A stretch of 64,000 bases of DNA from contig NZ_VIWX01000003.1 of NCBI RefSeq assembly GCF_007829955.1, forward strand, positions 496,001 to 560,000, read 5' to 3'. The notes below the pieces were generated by a model, which worked only from the letters and a program-made list of their open reading frames with translations, did not search any database and was not told the DNA's origin. Positions 1-7,929 of this stretch are shown piece by piece (position 1 is the stretch's first letter; each line of letters opens with the position of its first letter). Origin of the DNA: Saccharopolyspora dendranthemae. GTDB taxonomy: Bacteria; Actinomycetota; Actinomycetes; Mycobacteriales; Pseudonocardiaceae. Position numbers and translations under genes: made by a program.

Positions 1-662
1 AGCCGCAGCGCGGCGATGGTGCGCGCGCCTTCGACCGACTCGTGCGTGCCCGCCTGCACGTCCGACCAGCGCTCCATGAGTCGCTGCACCACCGGCAGCG
101 AACGCGGGTAGTACCAGCGGGTGCTGAGCACCAGCAACGGCACCGCCACGAGCATTCCGCAGGCCAGCAGCGGTGAGGCCAGCAGCATCGCGCCCGCGGT
201 GAGCCCGATCGAGATCAGCGCGGCCGAGATCTCCGGCAGAGCGTTGCGGACCGTGTGGTCGAGCCGGTCGATGTCCGTGGTGGCCCTGCTGAGCAGGTCG
301 CCGGTGCCCGCCGACTCCACCGTGCCCAGCGGCAGGGCCAGCGCGTGCTCGACCATCTCCTCGCGCGCCTTGAGCAGCAGCTCCTCGCCGAGCAGCATCG
401 CGCGCAGCCGCGCGGCGCGGGCCAGCAGCGCCTGGGTGATCAGGACGAGCAGGAAGAACCCGGCCAGCAGGTCGACCCGGTCGACCGAAGTCCCGGCCTG
501 CACGGATTCGACCAGCACGCCGAGCAGCTGGGGGCCGATCAGCCCGACCGCGGTGGCCAGCACGTAGAGGGCGGTGGTGGACAGGAACCGGCCCCGGCAG
601 GTGCGCAGGACCTCGCGCAGCCAGCCGCGCAGCGCGGCGGCGTCGGCGAGCGGCAGCTTCAC
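1..662 (-). CDS. ABC exporter half-transporter, membrane domain (partial, 3' end outside window)
   Basis: About 220 N-terminal residues of a type I ABC exporter are visible; the ATPase domain would lie beyond the left edge. The translation shows several hydrophobic segments and the intracellular-loop pattern GDLLSRATTDIDRLDH typical of ABC transmembrane type-1 domains (family knowledge). The GTG start at 662 overlaps the TGA of the upstream exporter gene in a 4-base GTGA, so the two subunits are translationally coupled and probably form a heterodimer in the cytoplasmic membrane. Substrate is unknown. The partner has a degenerate ATP site, so this subunit is expected to carry the canonical Walker A and B motifs, which cannot be checked here. 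Confidence 0.85.
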   Translation of the reverse strand, partial: MKLPLADAAALRGWLREVLRTCRGRFLSTTALYVLATAVGLIGPQLLGVLVESVQAGTSVDRVDLLAGFFLLVLITQALLARAARLRAMLLGEELLLKAREEMVEHALALPLGTVESAGTGDLLSRATTDIDRLDHTVRNALPEISAALISIGLTAGAMLLASPLLACGMLVAVPLLVLSTRWYYPRSLPVVQRLMERWSDVQAGTHESVEGARTIAALR

Positions 663-2215
663 GGTTCCTCCACCTGGACGTGCCGGTCGGCCACGGCCTC
701 CCACAGCGGGCTCTGGCTGAGCACGACCGTGGTCCGCCCGGCCCGCAGCGCGCGCACCCGCTCGGTGATCCGCTCCTCGGTGTGCGCGTCGACCGCCGAG
801 GTCGGGTCGTCGAGGACCAGCACGTCGGCGTCGGTGCTCAGCGCGCGGGCCAGCAGCAGCCGCTGCCGTTGACCACCGGAGAGCAGCCGGGCGCGCTCGT
901 CGAGCAACCCGTCCGGCGGCAGCGCGGCGAGCACGTCCTCGGCGTCGGCGGCGCGCACGACGGTCGCGAAGTCGACCTCGGTGCCCAGGTCGATGGCCTC
1001 CCGCGCGCTTCCGGCGAACAGGAGGTCCTGGTTGTGCGCGAGCACGACGCGGCGGTGCCGCTCGTCCGGATCGACGTCGGGCAGCCGCACCCCGCCGGCC
1101 AGCGACGACCCGGCCAGCCGCTCGGCGACGGCTTCGCCGCGGTGCCCGGCGTCGATCACCACCAGCTCCCCGGCAGGAACCTCGACGTCGTCGCCGACCA
1201 GACCCAACGGGCCCGCCGGGAGCGGGAGCGGGTTCACCGGTGGCGCGGGATCGACCTCGACCTGCTGCAGGGCGGCGGCGCGCCCGGCGGCGATGCGCGC
1301 CGAGGCGAACGCGTAGGCGGTCTCCGTCGCGGTGCGCACCGGGATCACCAGGAACGCCGAAACCCCGTAGAACGTCACCAGTTCTCCGACGGTGATCGAT
1401 CCGGCCAGGGCCATCCGGGCGCCCAGCCAGGTCACCAGGACCGTCACCAGCCCGGGCAGCAGCACCTCCGCGCCGCTGAGCCAGGCGTCAATCCGGCCGG
1501 TCGCGATGCCGGCTTCCCGGACCTGTCGTCCGGTCGCGGCGAAGCGCGAGAAGAACCGCCGCTCGCCGCCGATGCCGCGCAGGATGCGCAGGCCGGAGAC
1601 GATGTCGGCCGCTTGAGCACCGAGCTTTCCCAGCTCGTCGCGCTGGATCTCCTCGCGCCGGTGCAGCGGTCGCAGCAGCGGCCCGATGCCGAGCATCGCG
1701 AGCGGCACACCGATCAGAACCACCAGCGCCAGCGGCGGCGAGATCCACAGCAGCAGCGCGACGGCTGCGACGAAGGCGAGCAGCGAACCGAAGGCGCGGC
1801 CGAGGGTTTCGAAGAGGTCGCCGATCTTGAACACGTCCGAGGCGCTCATCGTGACCACCTCACCCGCCTTGACCTCGCGGGTCAGCGTGCCGCCGAGGCG
1901 GATCACCTGCCGCAGCACGATGCGCTGGGCGCTCGCCGTGCCGTGGATCCACAGCGTGTGAGCCGCCCAGTTCAGCGCGGCGGCGGCCACCATCTGCAGT
2001 ACGCCGAGCGCCACCACCGCCAGCACCCAGCGCAGCAGGACCGCGGTGTCACCGGCCCGGATCCCGCCGTCGATCGCGCGGCCGACCACCATCGGCAGCA
2101 CCGCGGTCGGCGCCATCCAGAGCGCTCCGGACAGGGCGGCCAGCACCACCAGCCCGGGTCGCTGGGCGAGCAGGGCGAAGAGGAACCGCAGCGAACCGTT
2201 TCGGGCCACGAGCAC
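659..2215 (-). CDS. ABC exporter half-transporter with degenerate ATPase domain
   Basis: A 518-residue fused membrane/ATPase half-transporter, GTG start. Residues ~1-310 form an exporter transmembrane domain. The ATPase part is unusual: the region where GxxGxGK(S/T) is expected reads VVIDAGHRGEAVAERL, with no Walker A lysine; Walker B ends VLVLDDPTSAVD, so the catalytic Glu is Asp; the H-loop His is replaced (VVLSQSPL). The signature LLSGGQRQR is intact. This is the pattern of the degenerate partner of a heterodimeric exporter: it supplies its signature motif to the partner's catalytic site. It is short for the family (usually ~580 residues). It overlaps the next gene by 4 bases. Exported substrate cannot be inferred. 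Confidence 0.88.
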   Translation of the reverse strand: MLVARNGSLRFLFALLAQRPGLVVLAALSGALWMAPTAVLPMVVGRAIDGGIRAGDTAVLLRWVLAVVALGVLQMVAAAALNWAAHTLWIHGTASAQRIVLRQVIRLGGTLTREVKAGEVVTMSASDVFKIGDLFETLGRAFGSLLAFVAAVALLLWISPPLALVVLIGVPLAMLGIGPLLRPLHRREEIQRDELGKLGAQAADIVSGLRILRGIGGERRFFSRFAATGRQVREAGIATGRIDAWLSGAEVLLPGLVTVLVTWLGARMALAGSITVGELVTFYGVSAFLVIPVRTATETAYAFASARIAAGRAAALQQVEVDPAPPVNPLPLPAGPLGLVGDDVEVPAGELVVIDAGHRGEAVAERLAGSSLAGGVRLPDVDPDERHRRVVLAHNQDLLFAGSAREAIDLGTEVDFATVVRAADAEDVLAALPPDGLLDERARLLSGGQRQRLLLARALSTDADVLVLDDPTSAVDAHTEERITERVRALRAGRTTVVLSQSPLWEAVADRHVQVEEP

Positions 2216-2318
2216 CGACGTTATCCACGGCGGGTTCGGACGGCGACCGAATTTCCCGGCCGGTACCAGCGGGTGAGCGGGGCTGGACCGGGCCGGTGCG
2301 ACGGGTCAGGATGCGATC

Positions 2319-3545
2319 ATGGCGCACCCCACCGGCAGCACCCTCAGCCACCTCGAATGCACCGCGTGCGGACGGACCTTCGACGCCGACGCGCCGCACC
2401 GGCTGTGCGAGGAGTGCGGGAAAGTCCTCTACCCGCGCTACGACCTGGCGAAGGTCGCCCTGCGCCCGTCGGACCTGGTGACGCGGGAGCCGTCGATGTG
2501 GCGGTACCGGGAGCTGCTGCCGGTCCGCGACGCCGAGAACGTCATCAGCCTCGGCGAGGGCTTCACGCCGCTGCTGAGCGCGCCCCGGTTGTCGGCGCGG
2601 CTGGGCATCGCCGACGTGCGGATCAAGGACGAGGGCCAGAACCCGACCGGCAGCTTCAAGGCGCGCGGGATGTCGGCGGCCGTGTCGCGCGCCCGGGAAC
2701 TCGGGGCGCAGGTCGTCGCGGCGCCTTCGGCGGGCAACGCCGGTGGTGCGCTCGCCGCCTACGCGGCCCGGGCCGGGTTGGCCGCCGGAGTCGTGATGCC
2801 CGAGGACTGCCCGCGCATCAACCAGGTCGAAGCCGTCGTCGCCGGTGCCGACACCTGGCTCGTCGACGGGCTCATCGACGACGCGGGACGTCTGGTGCGC
2901 ACCACCTCGGAGGCGCGCGGCTGGTTCGACGTCTCCACCCTCAAGGAGCCCTACCGGGTCGAGGGCAAGAAGACCCTCGGCTACGAGCTGGCCGAGCAGC
3001 TCGGCTGGCAGCTGCCGGACGTGGTGATCTACCCGACCGGCGGCGGAACCGGGCTGGTCGGCATGTGGAAGGCGTTCGCCGAGATGACCGAGCTCGGCTG
3101 GATCGGCGAGCAGCGGCCGCGCATGGTCGTCGTCCAGGCCGAAGGCTGCGCCCCGATCGTCCGGGCCCACGACCAGGGAGAACGGCACGCGCCGCGGTGG
3201 GAGGACGCCGCCACTGACGCCAGCGGCCTGCGGGTCCCGGTCGCCGTCGGCGACTACCTGATCCTCGACGCGGTCCGCGACTCCGGCGGCACGGCGGTGT
3301 CGGTGAGCGAGGACGACATGCGCGACGCCACCCGGGAGCTCGCCTCGTCGGAGGGCATCCACCCGGCACCGGAAGGGGCCGCGACGCTGGCCGCGCTCCG
3401 CAGGCTCCGCGATTCCGGCGAGATCACCGGGACCAACCGCGTCGTGCTGTTCAACACCGGTGCCGGTCAGAAGTACCCGGATTTCGTCCCCGCCTCACCG
3501 GAAGTGGTCCCGGCGGACTCCCCCGCCTGGGGATCGGGTCTGTGA
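2319..3545 (+). CDS. thrC: Threonine synthase
   Basis: A 408-residue fold-type II PLP enzyme expected to convert O-phosphohomoserine to threonine. Lys114 in TGSFKARG is the predicted Schiff-base lysine; GGGTG further on is the phosphate-binding loop. The N-terminus carries a CxxC...CxxC zinc-ribbon-like pair (Cys14/17 and 30/33), seen in some threonine synthases but not in threonine dehydratases. The ATG at 2319 fits conservation, and the gene faces away from the ABC operon across a ~100-base divergent promoter region. It stands apart from hom and thrB, which are not in the window. A cysteate or diaminopropionate synthase-like paralogue remains possible, but length and motifs favour threonine synthase. 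Confidence 0.85.
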   Translation: MAHPTGSTLSHLECTACGRTFDADAPHRLCEECGKVLYPRYDLAKVALRPSDLVTREPSMWRYRELLPVRDAENVISLGEGFTPLLSAPRLSARLGIADVRIKDEGQNPTGSFKARGMSAAVSRARELGAQVVAAPSAGNAGGALAAYAARAGLAAGVVMPEDCPRINQVEAVVAGADTWLVDGLIDDAGRLVRTTSEARGWFDVSTLKEPYRVEGKKTLGYELAEQLGWQLPDVVIYPTGGGTGLVGMWKAFAEMTELGWIGEQRPRMVVVQAEGCAPIVRAHDQGERHAPRWEDAATDASGLRVPVAVGDYLILDAVRDSGGTAVSVSEDDMRDATRELASSEGIHPAPEGAATLAALRRLRDSGEITGTNRVVLFNTGAGQKYPDFVPASPEVVPADSPAWGSGL

Positions 3546-3578
3546 CCATCAGTGGTTCCGAGGCGAGCACGTCCTGAC

Positions 3579-3636
3579 GTCGTGTGGTGGGTGTGGGGAA
3601 GTTTTCATGAAAACTTCCCCACACCCACCACACGAC
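3579..3636. repeat. Perfect 58-bp palindrome between thrC and purB
   Basis: The two 29-base arms are exact reverse complements; the centre reads AAGTTTTCATGAAAACTT. It starts 34 bases after the thrC stop and ends 45 bases before the purB start. It shares the core GGGGAAGTTTTCATGA with the imperfect palindrome at 5140-5193, but the outer arms differ while still pairing. A role as a thrC terminator or a mobile palindromic repeat is inferred. Confidence 0.9.
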
Positions 3637-3681
3637 ATGCACGCGGGACGGGGGACAACGTCCGTCACTTATCCTGGGCGC

Positions 3682-5115
3682 GTGAGTGACAAGCCCAGCA
3701 TTCCGAATGTTCTCGCCGGTCGTTACGCCTCTCCGGAGCTGGTCGAGCTGTGGTCTCCGCAGCACAAGATCGTTCTCGAGCGGCGCCTCTGGCTGGCCGT
3801 GCTGCGCGCCCAGGCCGACCTCGGCATCGAGGTTCCCGAGCAGGCCGTGGCCGACTACGAGCGGGTGCTGGAGCAGGTCGACCTCGACTCCATCGCCGCG
3901 CGCGAGCGCGTGACCAGGCACGACGTGAAGGCCCGGATCGAGGAGTTCAACGCTCTCGCCGGTCACGAGCAGATCCACAAGGGCATGACGTCGCGGGATC
4001 TGACCGAGAACGTGGAACAGCTGCAGGTCCGCCGCAGCCTGGAGCACGTGCGCGACCGCACCGTCGCGGTGCTCGCCCGGCTGGCGAAGCTCGCGGGGCA
4101 GAACGCCGAGCTGGTCATGGCCGGTCGCTCGCACAACGTCGCCGCCCAGGCCACGACGCTGGGCAAGCGCTTCGCCACCGCCGCCGACGAGCTGCTGGTG
4201 GCCTTCCACCGCCTCGAAGAGCTGCTCGACCGCTACCCGCTGCGCGGCATCAAGGGCCCGGTCGGCACCGCGCAGGACATGCTCGACCTGCTCGGCGGCG
4301 ATGCCGGCAAGCTCACCGAGCTGGAGCGCCGCGTCGCCGGTCACCTCGGCTTCGGCAGCACGCTCACCAGCGTCGGCCAGGTCTACCCGCGGTCGCTGGA
4401 CTTCGAGGTGCTGAGCCTGCTCTCGCAGCTGGCGGCCGCGCCCTCCAGCGTGGCGAAGACGATCCGGCTGATGGCCGGGCACGAGCTGGTCACCGAGGGC
4501 TTCAAGCCCGGCCAGGTCGGGTCCAGCGCCATGCCGCACAAGATGAACACCCGCTCCTGCGAGCGCGTCAACGGGCTCGCCGTGATCGTGCGCGGGTACG
4601 TCTCGATGAGCGCGGAGCTGGCCGGCGACCAGTGGAACGAGGGCGACGTGTCCTGCTCGGTGGTGCGCCGGGTCGCGCTGCCGGACGCGTTCTTCGCCTT
4701 CGACGGACTGCTGGAGACGTTCCTGACCGTGCTCGACGAGTTCGGCGCGTTCCCGGCCGTCGTCGCTCGCGAGCTCGACCGCTACCTGCCCTTCCTGGCC
4801 ACCACGAAGGTGCTGATGGGCGCGGTCCGCGCGGGGGTCGGCCGGGAGGTCGCGCACGAGGCGATCAAGGAGAACGCCGTCGCGGTCGCGCTCGACATGC
4901 GCGAGCGCGGTGCTGAGCGCAACGACCTCCTCGACCGCCTCGCCGCCGACGAGCGGCTGCCGCTCGACCGCGAGCAGCTGGAAGCCCTGCTGGCCGACAG
5001 GCTCGCCTTCACCGGAGCCGCGTCCTCGCAGGTCGGCGATGTCGTCGCGGCCGTCGAGAAGGTCGCCACCCAGTACCCGCAGGCCGCCGCCTACGCCCCG
5101 ACCGACATCCTCTGA
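3682..5115 (+). CDS. purB: Adenylosuccinate lyase
   Basis: A 477-residue fumarase/aspartase-superfamily lyase. It cleaves SAICAR to AICAR and adenylosuccinate to AMP, steps 8 and 12 of purine synthesis. The signature GSSAMPHKMNTRSCERVNG (around residue 280) holds the catalytic flexible-loop Ser and Lys; GMTSRDLTEN near residue 105 is also characteristic. The GTG at 3682 (VSDKPSIPNVLAGRY) gives the normal family N-terminus; the frame is open further upstream, but that stretch runs through the 58-bp palindrome and is unlikely to be coding. It is flanked on both sides by related palindromes and precedes purC on the same strand, with a convergent TenA-like gene between. Confidence 0.97.
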   Translation: MSDKPSIPNVLAGRYASPELVELWSPQHKIVLERRLWLAVLRAQADLGIEVPEQAVADYERVLEQVDLDSIAARERVTRHDVKARIEEFNALAGHEQIHKGMTSRDLTENVEQLQVRRSLEHVRDRTVAVLARLAKLAGQNAELVMAGRSHNVAAQATTLGKRFATAADELLVAFHRLEELLDRYPLRGIKGPVGTAQDMLDLLGGDAGKLTELERRVAGHLGFGSTLTSVGQVYPRSLDFEVLSLLSQLAAAPSSVAKTIRLMAGHELVTEGFKPGQVGSSAMPHKMNTRSCERVNGLAVIVRGYVSMSAELAGDQWNEGDVSCSVVRRVALPDAFFAFDGLLETFLTVLDEFGAFPAVVARELDRYLPFLATTKVLMGAVRAGVGREVAHEAIKENAVAVALDMRERGAERNDLLDRLAADERLPLDREQLEALLADRLAFTGAASSQVGDVVAAVEKVATQYPQAAAYAPTDIL

Positions 5116-5139
5116 CGACCGTCTGAGGCGTGCGGTCAA

Positions 5140-5193
5140 CTCGTTGTCGGGGTGGGGGAAGTTTTCATGAGAACTTCCCCCACCCACAACGAG
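5140..5193. repeat. Imperfect palindrome downstream of purB
   Basis: The arms begin CTCGTTGT and end ACAACGAG around the centre GGGGGAAGTTTTCATGA. Pairing has a two-base bulge and one substitution. It lies between the convergent purB and TenA-like genes, where a bidirectional terminator is expected. The core matches the palindrome at 3579-3636. Confidence 0.85.
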
Positions 5194-5213
5194 CAAAGCT
5201 CCACCGAAAGCTT

Positions 5214-5876
5214 TCAGTCCCAGTGGGCGTGGAAGAAGTCGACCTCGCACTTCGTCGCCTGCTGGAACAGGCGCAGGCAGCGGGCGCGCTCGCGCTCGTC
5301 GAGGTCGGCGCCCACGCGGTCGAGCTCCGAGCGCAGCCAGGTCACCCAGGACTCGAAGTCCGGGTTGGCGTGCAGGTCGATCCACTCGGCGTGCACGAAG
5401 CTCTCCGGCTTCGCCGGGGCGCGCTGCGCCCACTCCAGGTAGGTCCACTCGGCGACGGTGAGCACCGCGAGGATCTCGGCGTACCCGCCGTTGTCCTTGG
5501 TGTCGCGCATCAGGTCGCGGAACGCCTCGGTCGCCGGGTCGAGCTCCGGGTCGACCCGGTCGCTCTCGACGATGCCGAGCGCGTCGAAGGACCGCTGGAA
5601 GTAGGTGTTCTCCTCGCTGGTGACGACTCCGATGCTGCCCGCGAGCGCCAGCCGCGAGTCGTACCGGTCGGCCTTGGCCACGGCGGCGCCGAGCAGGGCG
5701 AGGAAGTCGTCCACGAACTGGTAGTCCTGCACCAGGTACGAGCTCATGTACTCGTCGGGCATCGACCCGTCGAAGAGCGCGTCGGTGAACGGGTGCTCCA
5801 CGACCGAGGTCCAGTCGGGTTCGCTGCGCTCGCGCAGCCAGTCGGTGAACGTCGTTTCCGGGGGCGTCGCTGTCAA
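5214..5876 (-). CDS. TenA-family protein (thiaminase II / aminopyrimidine aminohydrolase-like)
   Basis: A 220-residue all-helical TenA/heme-oxygenase-fold protein. The family hydrolyses aminopyrimidine thiamin breakdown products for salvage. The start is a TTG at 5876, chosen because GAGGAGGAG lies 3-4 bases upstream; no better start exists nearby. Where cysteine-type TenA proteins have a nucleophilic Cys followed by W-x-Y, this protein reads TVAEWTYLEW, so the usual Cys is absent and a Glu is adjacent, reminiscent of the TenA_E subgroup (inference). It is divergent from purC, with 72 bases between starts, and convergent with purB. No other thiamin gene is nearby, so the substrate is uncertain. 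Confidence 0.8.
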   Translation of the reverse strand: MTATPPETTFTDWLRERSEPDWTSVVEHPFTDALFDGSMPDEYMSSYLVQDYQFVDDFLALLGAAVAKADRYDSRLALAGSIGVVTSEENTYFQRSFDALGIVESDRVDPELDPATEAFRDLMRDTKDNGGYAEILAVLTVAEWTYLEWAQRAPAKPESFVHAEWIDLHANPDFESWVTWLRSELDRVGADLDERERARCLRLFQQATKCEVDFFHAHWD

Positions 5877-5948
5877 GATCTCCTCCTCGTGCTCGACGTC
5901 ATCCCACCACGTGCGAGCGGTCCACCTGCGGTGGGAGAGAATCGCGGC

Positions 5949-6839
5949 GTGGTTGCACTCGCGGATTACCCCCAGATCGCGGCAGGCAAGGTCCGCCAGC
6001 TGCACGCCGTGGACGACGAACGCCTGCTGCTGGTCGCCTCCGACCGCATCTCGGCCTACGACCACGTGCTGGACACGCCGATCCCGGACAAGGGCGCCGT
6101 GCTCACGGCGATGAGCGTGTTCTGGTTCGAGCTGCTGGCGGACGAGCTGCCGAACCACCTCGTCGCGCACGACGACCCGCGCATCCCCGCCGAGGTGCGC
6201 GGCCGCGCGCTGCTGGTGGACCGGCTGACGATGGTGCCGGTGGAGTGCGTCGCCCGCGGTTACCTGACCGGCTCGGGGCTGATCGATTACCAGCGCACCG
6301 GTTCGGTCTGCGGCGTCTCGCTGCCGGACGGGCTCGTCGAGTCGTCCCGGCTGCCGGAGCCGATCTTCACGCCGGCCACCAAGGCCGAGATCGGTGAGCA
6401 CGACGAGAACGTGAGCTTCGAGGCCGTCGCCGCGCAGGAGGGTGCCGAGCTCGCCGCCGAGCTGCGCGACCTGACGCTGCGGGTCTACGCCCGGGCCGCT
6501 GAGCACGCGCGCGAGTGCGGGGTGATCCTCGCCGACACGAAGTTCGAGTTCGGCCGCAACGCCGCCGGTGACCTGGTGCTCGGCGACGAGGTGCTCACCC
6601 CGGACTCGTCGCGCTACTGGCCCGCCGACGGCTACGAGGCGGGCGAGGTCCAGCCGTCCTTCGACAAGCAGTTCGTCCGCAACTGGCTGACCTCGGAGGA
6701 GTCCGGCTGGGACCGGCACTCCGACACCCCGCCGCCCGCCCTGCCCGACCACATCGTCGAGGCCACCCGCGCCCGCTACGTCGAGGCCTACGAGCGCATC
6801 ACCGGCCGCTCCTTCGCGGACTGGCCCACAGCCGCCTGA
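5949..6839 (+). CDS. purC: SAICAR synthetase (phosphoribosylaminoimidazole-succinocarboxamide synthase)
   Basis: A 296-residue enzyme ligating aspartate to CAIR with ATP, step 7 of purine synthesis. Family motifs are GKVRQL in the N-terminal ATP site, VASDRISAYDHVL, the SAICAR signature VPVECVARGYLTGSG, and ILADTKFEFG near the C-terminus. The GTG at 5949 (VVALADYPQIAAGKVRQ) matches the usual length; the open frame continues upstream through the divergent promoter and TenA region and is not coding there. It lies two genes before purSQL on the same strand but is separated by four unrelated genes, so it probably has its own promoter. Confidence 0.97.
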   Translation: MVALADYPQIAAGKVRQLHAVDDERLLLVASDRISAYDHVLDTPIPDKGAVLTAMSVFWFELLADELPNHLVAHDDPRIPAEVRGRALLVDRLTMVPVECVARGYLTGSGLIDYQRTGSVCGVSLPDGLVESSRLPEPIFTPATKAEIGEHDENVSFEAVAAQEGAELAAELRDLTLRVYARAAEHARECGVILADTKFEFGRNAAGDLVLGDEVLTPDSSRYWPADGYEAGEVQPSFDKQFVRNWLTSEESGWDRHSDTPPPALPDHIVEATRARYVEAYERITGRSFADWPTAA

Positions 6840-6863
6840 TCCCGGCCTCCTGACCTGGTCTTC

Positions 6864-6923
6864 TCGAATTTCGCGCGACATTCGACCCCGAACTTCGGGA
6901 CTCGAATTTCGCGCGAAATTCGA
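6864..6923. repeat. Tandem pair of 22-bp palindromes downstream of purC
   Basis: Two copies of a 22-base palindrome with half-site TCGAATTTCGC lie at 6864-6885 (one mismatch) and 6902-6923 (perfect), separated by 16 bases that themselves read CCCCGAACTTCGGG. They begin 24 bases after the purC stop. They could be a terminator, or a paired operator serving the gene that follows at 7071. Confidence 0.7.
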
Positions 6924-7070
6924 ATGCTTCACCCGGTCGCGGGATTCGGCGGCGTGTCGGGAGGTGGGCCTGGCCTGCGCGTTTGATTGTTGCGAGGTGG
7001 AGGTTCGCCGGATTTGCGCCGGGGCGACACCTGGCTTTCAGGTAACGGTCACCCGCGCCAGGCCGAATGG

Positions 7071-7820
7071 GTGTTTGTGAGCACGCCGCTCGTGGTGTCG
7101 TTGTCGGGACTGGAACTCCGGTCGCTGGACAGCTGCGCGGATTTCGCCGCGGAGCTGGACCGCCGGAGCGTCCCGCTGTCCCTGCTGATCTCCCCGAAAC
7201 CGACCGATCTCGACTCCCGCGACCGCAGGTCACCGGTGCTGGGCTGGGTGGCCGACCGGCTCATGCGCCGGGACACGGTCAGCCTGCACGGGTTCGCCCG
7301 GGTCTCGCCCGGTCTGCGCTCGCGGCTGGCCCCGGCCGCGCGGCTCCCGGCGCACGAGGCCGGGCTGCGGCTGGTGGCCGCCTCGGCCGTGCTGGAGCAG
7401 GCCGGTCTGCGCACGCACACGTTCATCCCGCCGCGCTGGTTGGCGTCGCCGGGCACGGTCCTGGCCGCTCAGCGACGTGGTTTCGCGGTGTGCGCGGATG
7501 CGATGGGAGTGCGCGACCTCGGCACCGGCAGCGTGCTGCGGTCCCGCATCAGGCTGCTCGGCCCGGGCGAGGTCGCCGAGCCGTGGTGGTGCCGGGCGCT
7601 CGTGCTGGGTGCCGGGCGTGCCGCCCGCCGGGGACGCGCCGTCCGCCTGGCGGTGGACGCGCAGACCTTGGTGAAGCCGGCCGTGCGGCACGCGATCCTG
7701 GACGCGGTGGACCTGGCGCTGCACCACGGCGCGAACCCGGTCACCTACGCCTCGTTCGCGAGGGCCACCTCGGAGGTGGCCCGGATCCCGAAGCCGCGGA
7801 TTCCCCACGAAGCCTGGTGA
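7071..7820 (+). CDS. DUF2334 polysaccharide deacetylase-like protein
   Basis: About 249 residues resembling the DUF2334/polysaccharide-deacetylase superfamily (NodB-like barrel). Recognisable stretches are LVVSLSGLELRSLDS at the N-terminus, SLHGFARVSPGL, ARLPAHEAGLRLVAASAV, FIPPRWLASPGT and AEPWWCRALVLGAGR. The family presumably removes acyl groups from cell-surface glycans, but no substrate can be named. The start is uncertain: GTG at 7071 or 7077 are both in frame and neither has a clear ribosome site; upstream codons to 6987 are open but unlike the family. It is convergent with the metallo-hydrolase at 7930 across a 68-bp repeat. Confidence 0.7.
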   Translation: MFVSTPLVVSLSGLELRSLDSCADFAAELDRRSVPLSLLISPKPTDLDSRDRRSPVLGWVADRLMRRDTVSLHGFARVSPGLRSRLAPAARLPAHEAGLRLVAASAVLEQAGLRTHTFIPPRWLASPGTVLAAQRRGFAVCADAMGVRDLGTGSVLRSRIRLLGPGEVAEPWWCRALVLGAGRAARRGRAVRLAVDAQTLVKPAVRHAILDAVDLALHHGANPVTYASFARATSEVARIPKPRIPHEAW

Positions 7821-7851
7821 ACCACCGGTCTCGAGCGGCGACCGCCACAGC

Positions 7852-7927
7852 ATTTCCCAGTTTTAGTCCAAACTGAGCGGACATTTCGGGCATCGAAGGT
7901 CCTCGGTTTGGACTAAAACTGGGAAAT
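7852..7927. repeat. 68-bp palindromic repeat family, copy A (inverted)
   Basis: The core 7856-7923 is 68 bases; pairing extends to 7852-7927. The arms read CCCAGTTTTAGTCCAAAC and its complement around a spacer containing GGACATTTCGGGCATCGA. The reverse complement aligns base for base with copies at 22752-22819 and 40217-40284, and all three cores are exactly 68 bases. It sits between two convergent stop codons, a bidirectional-terminator position. Confidence 0.9.
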
Positions 7928-7929
7928 GG

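Noticed and set aside
680..3217. Very long + strand open frame opposite the ABC exporter and in another frame of thrC
   Set aside because: High-GC third-position bias opens antisense frames; the product is Arg/Gly/His-rich without domains, while the opposite strand encodes a clear ABC transporter.
3460..3681. Upstream extension of purB
   Set aside because: Translation would pass through the end of thrC and the 58-bp palindrome; the GTG at 3682 gives the normal N-terminus.
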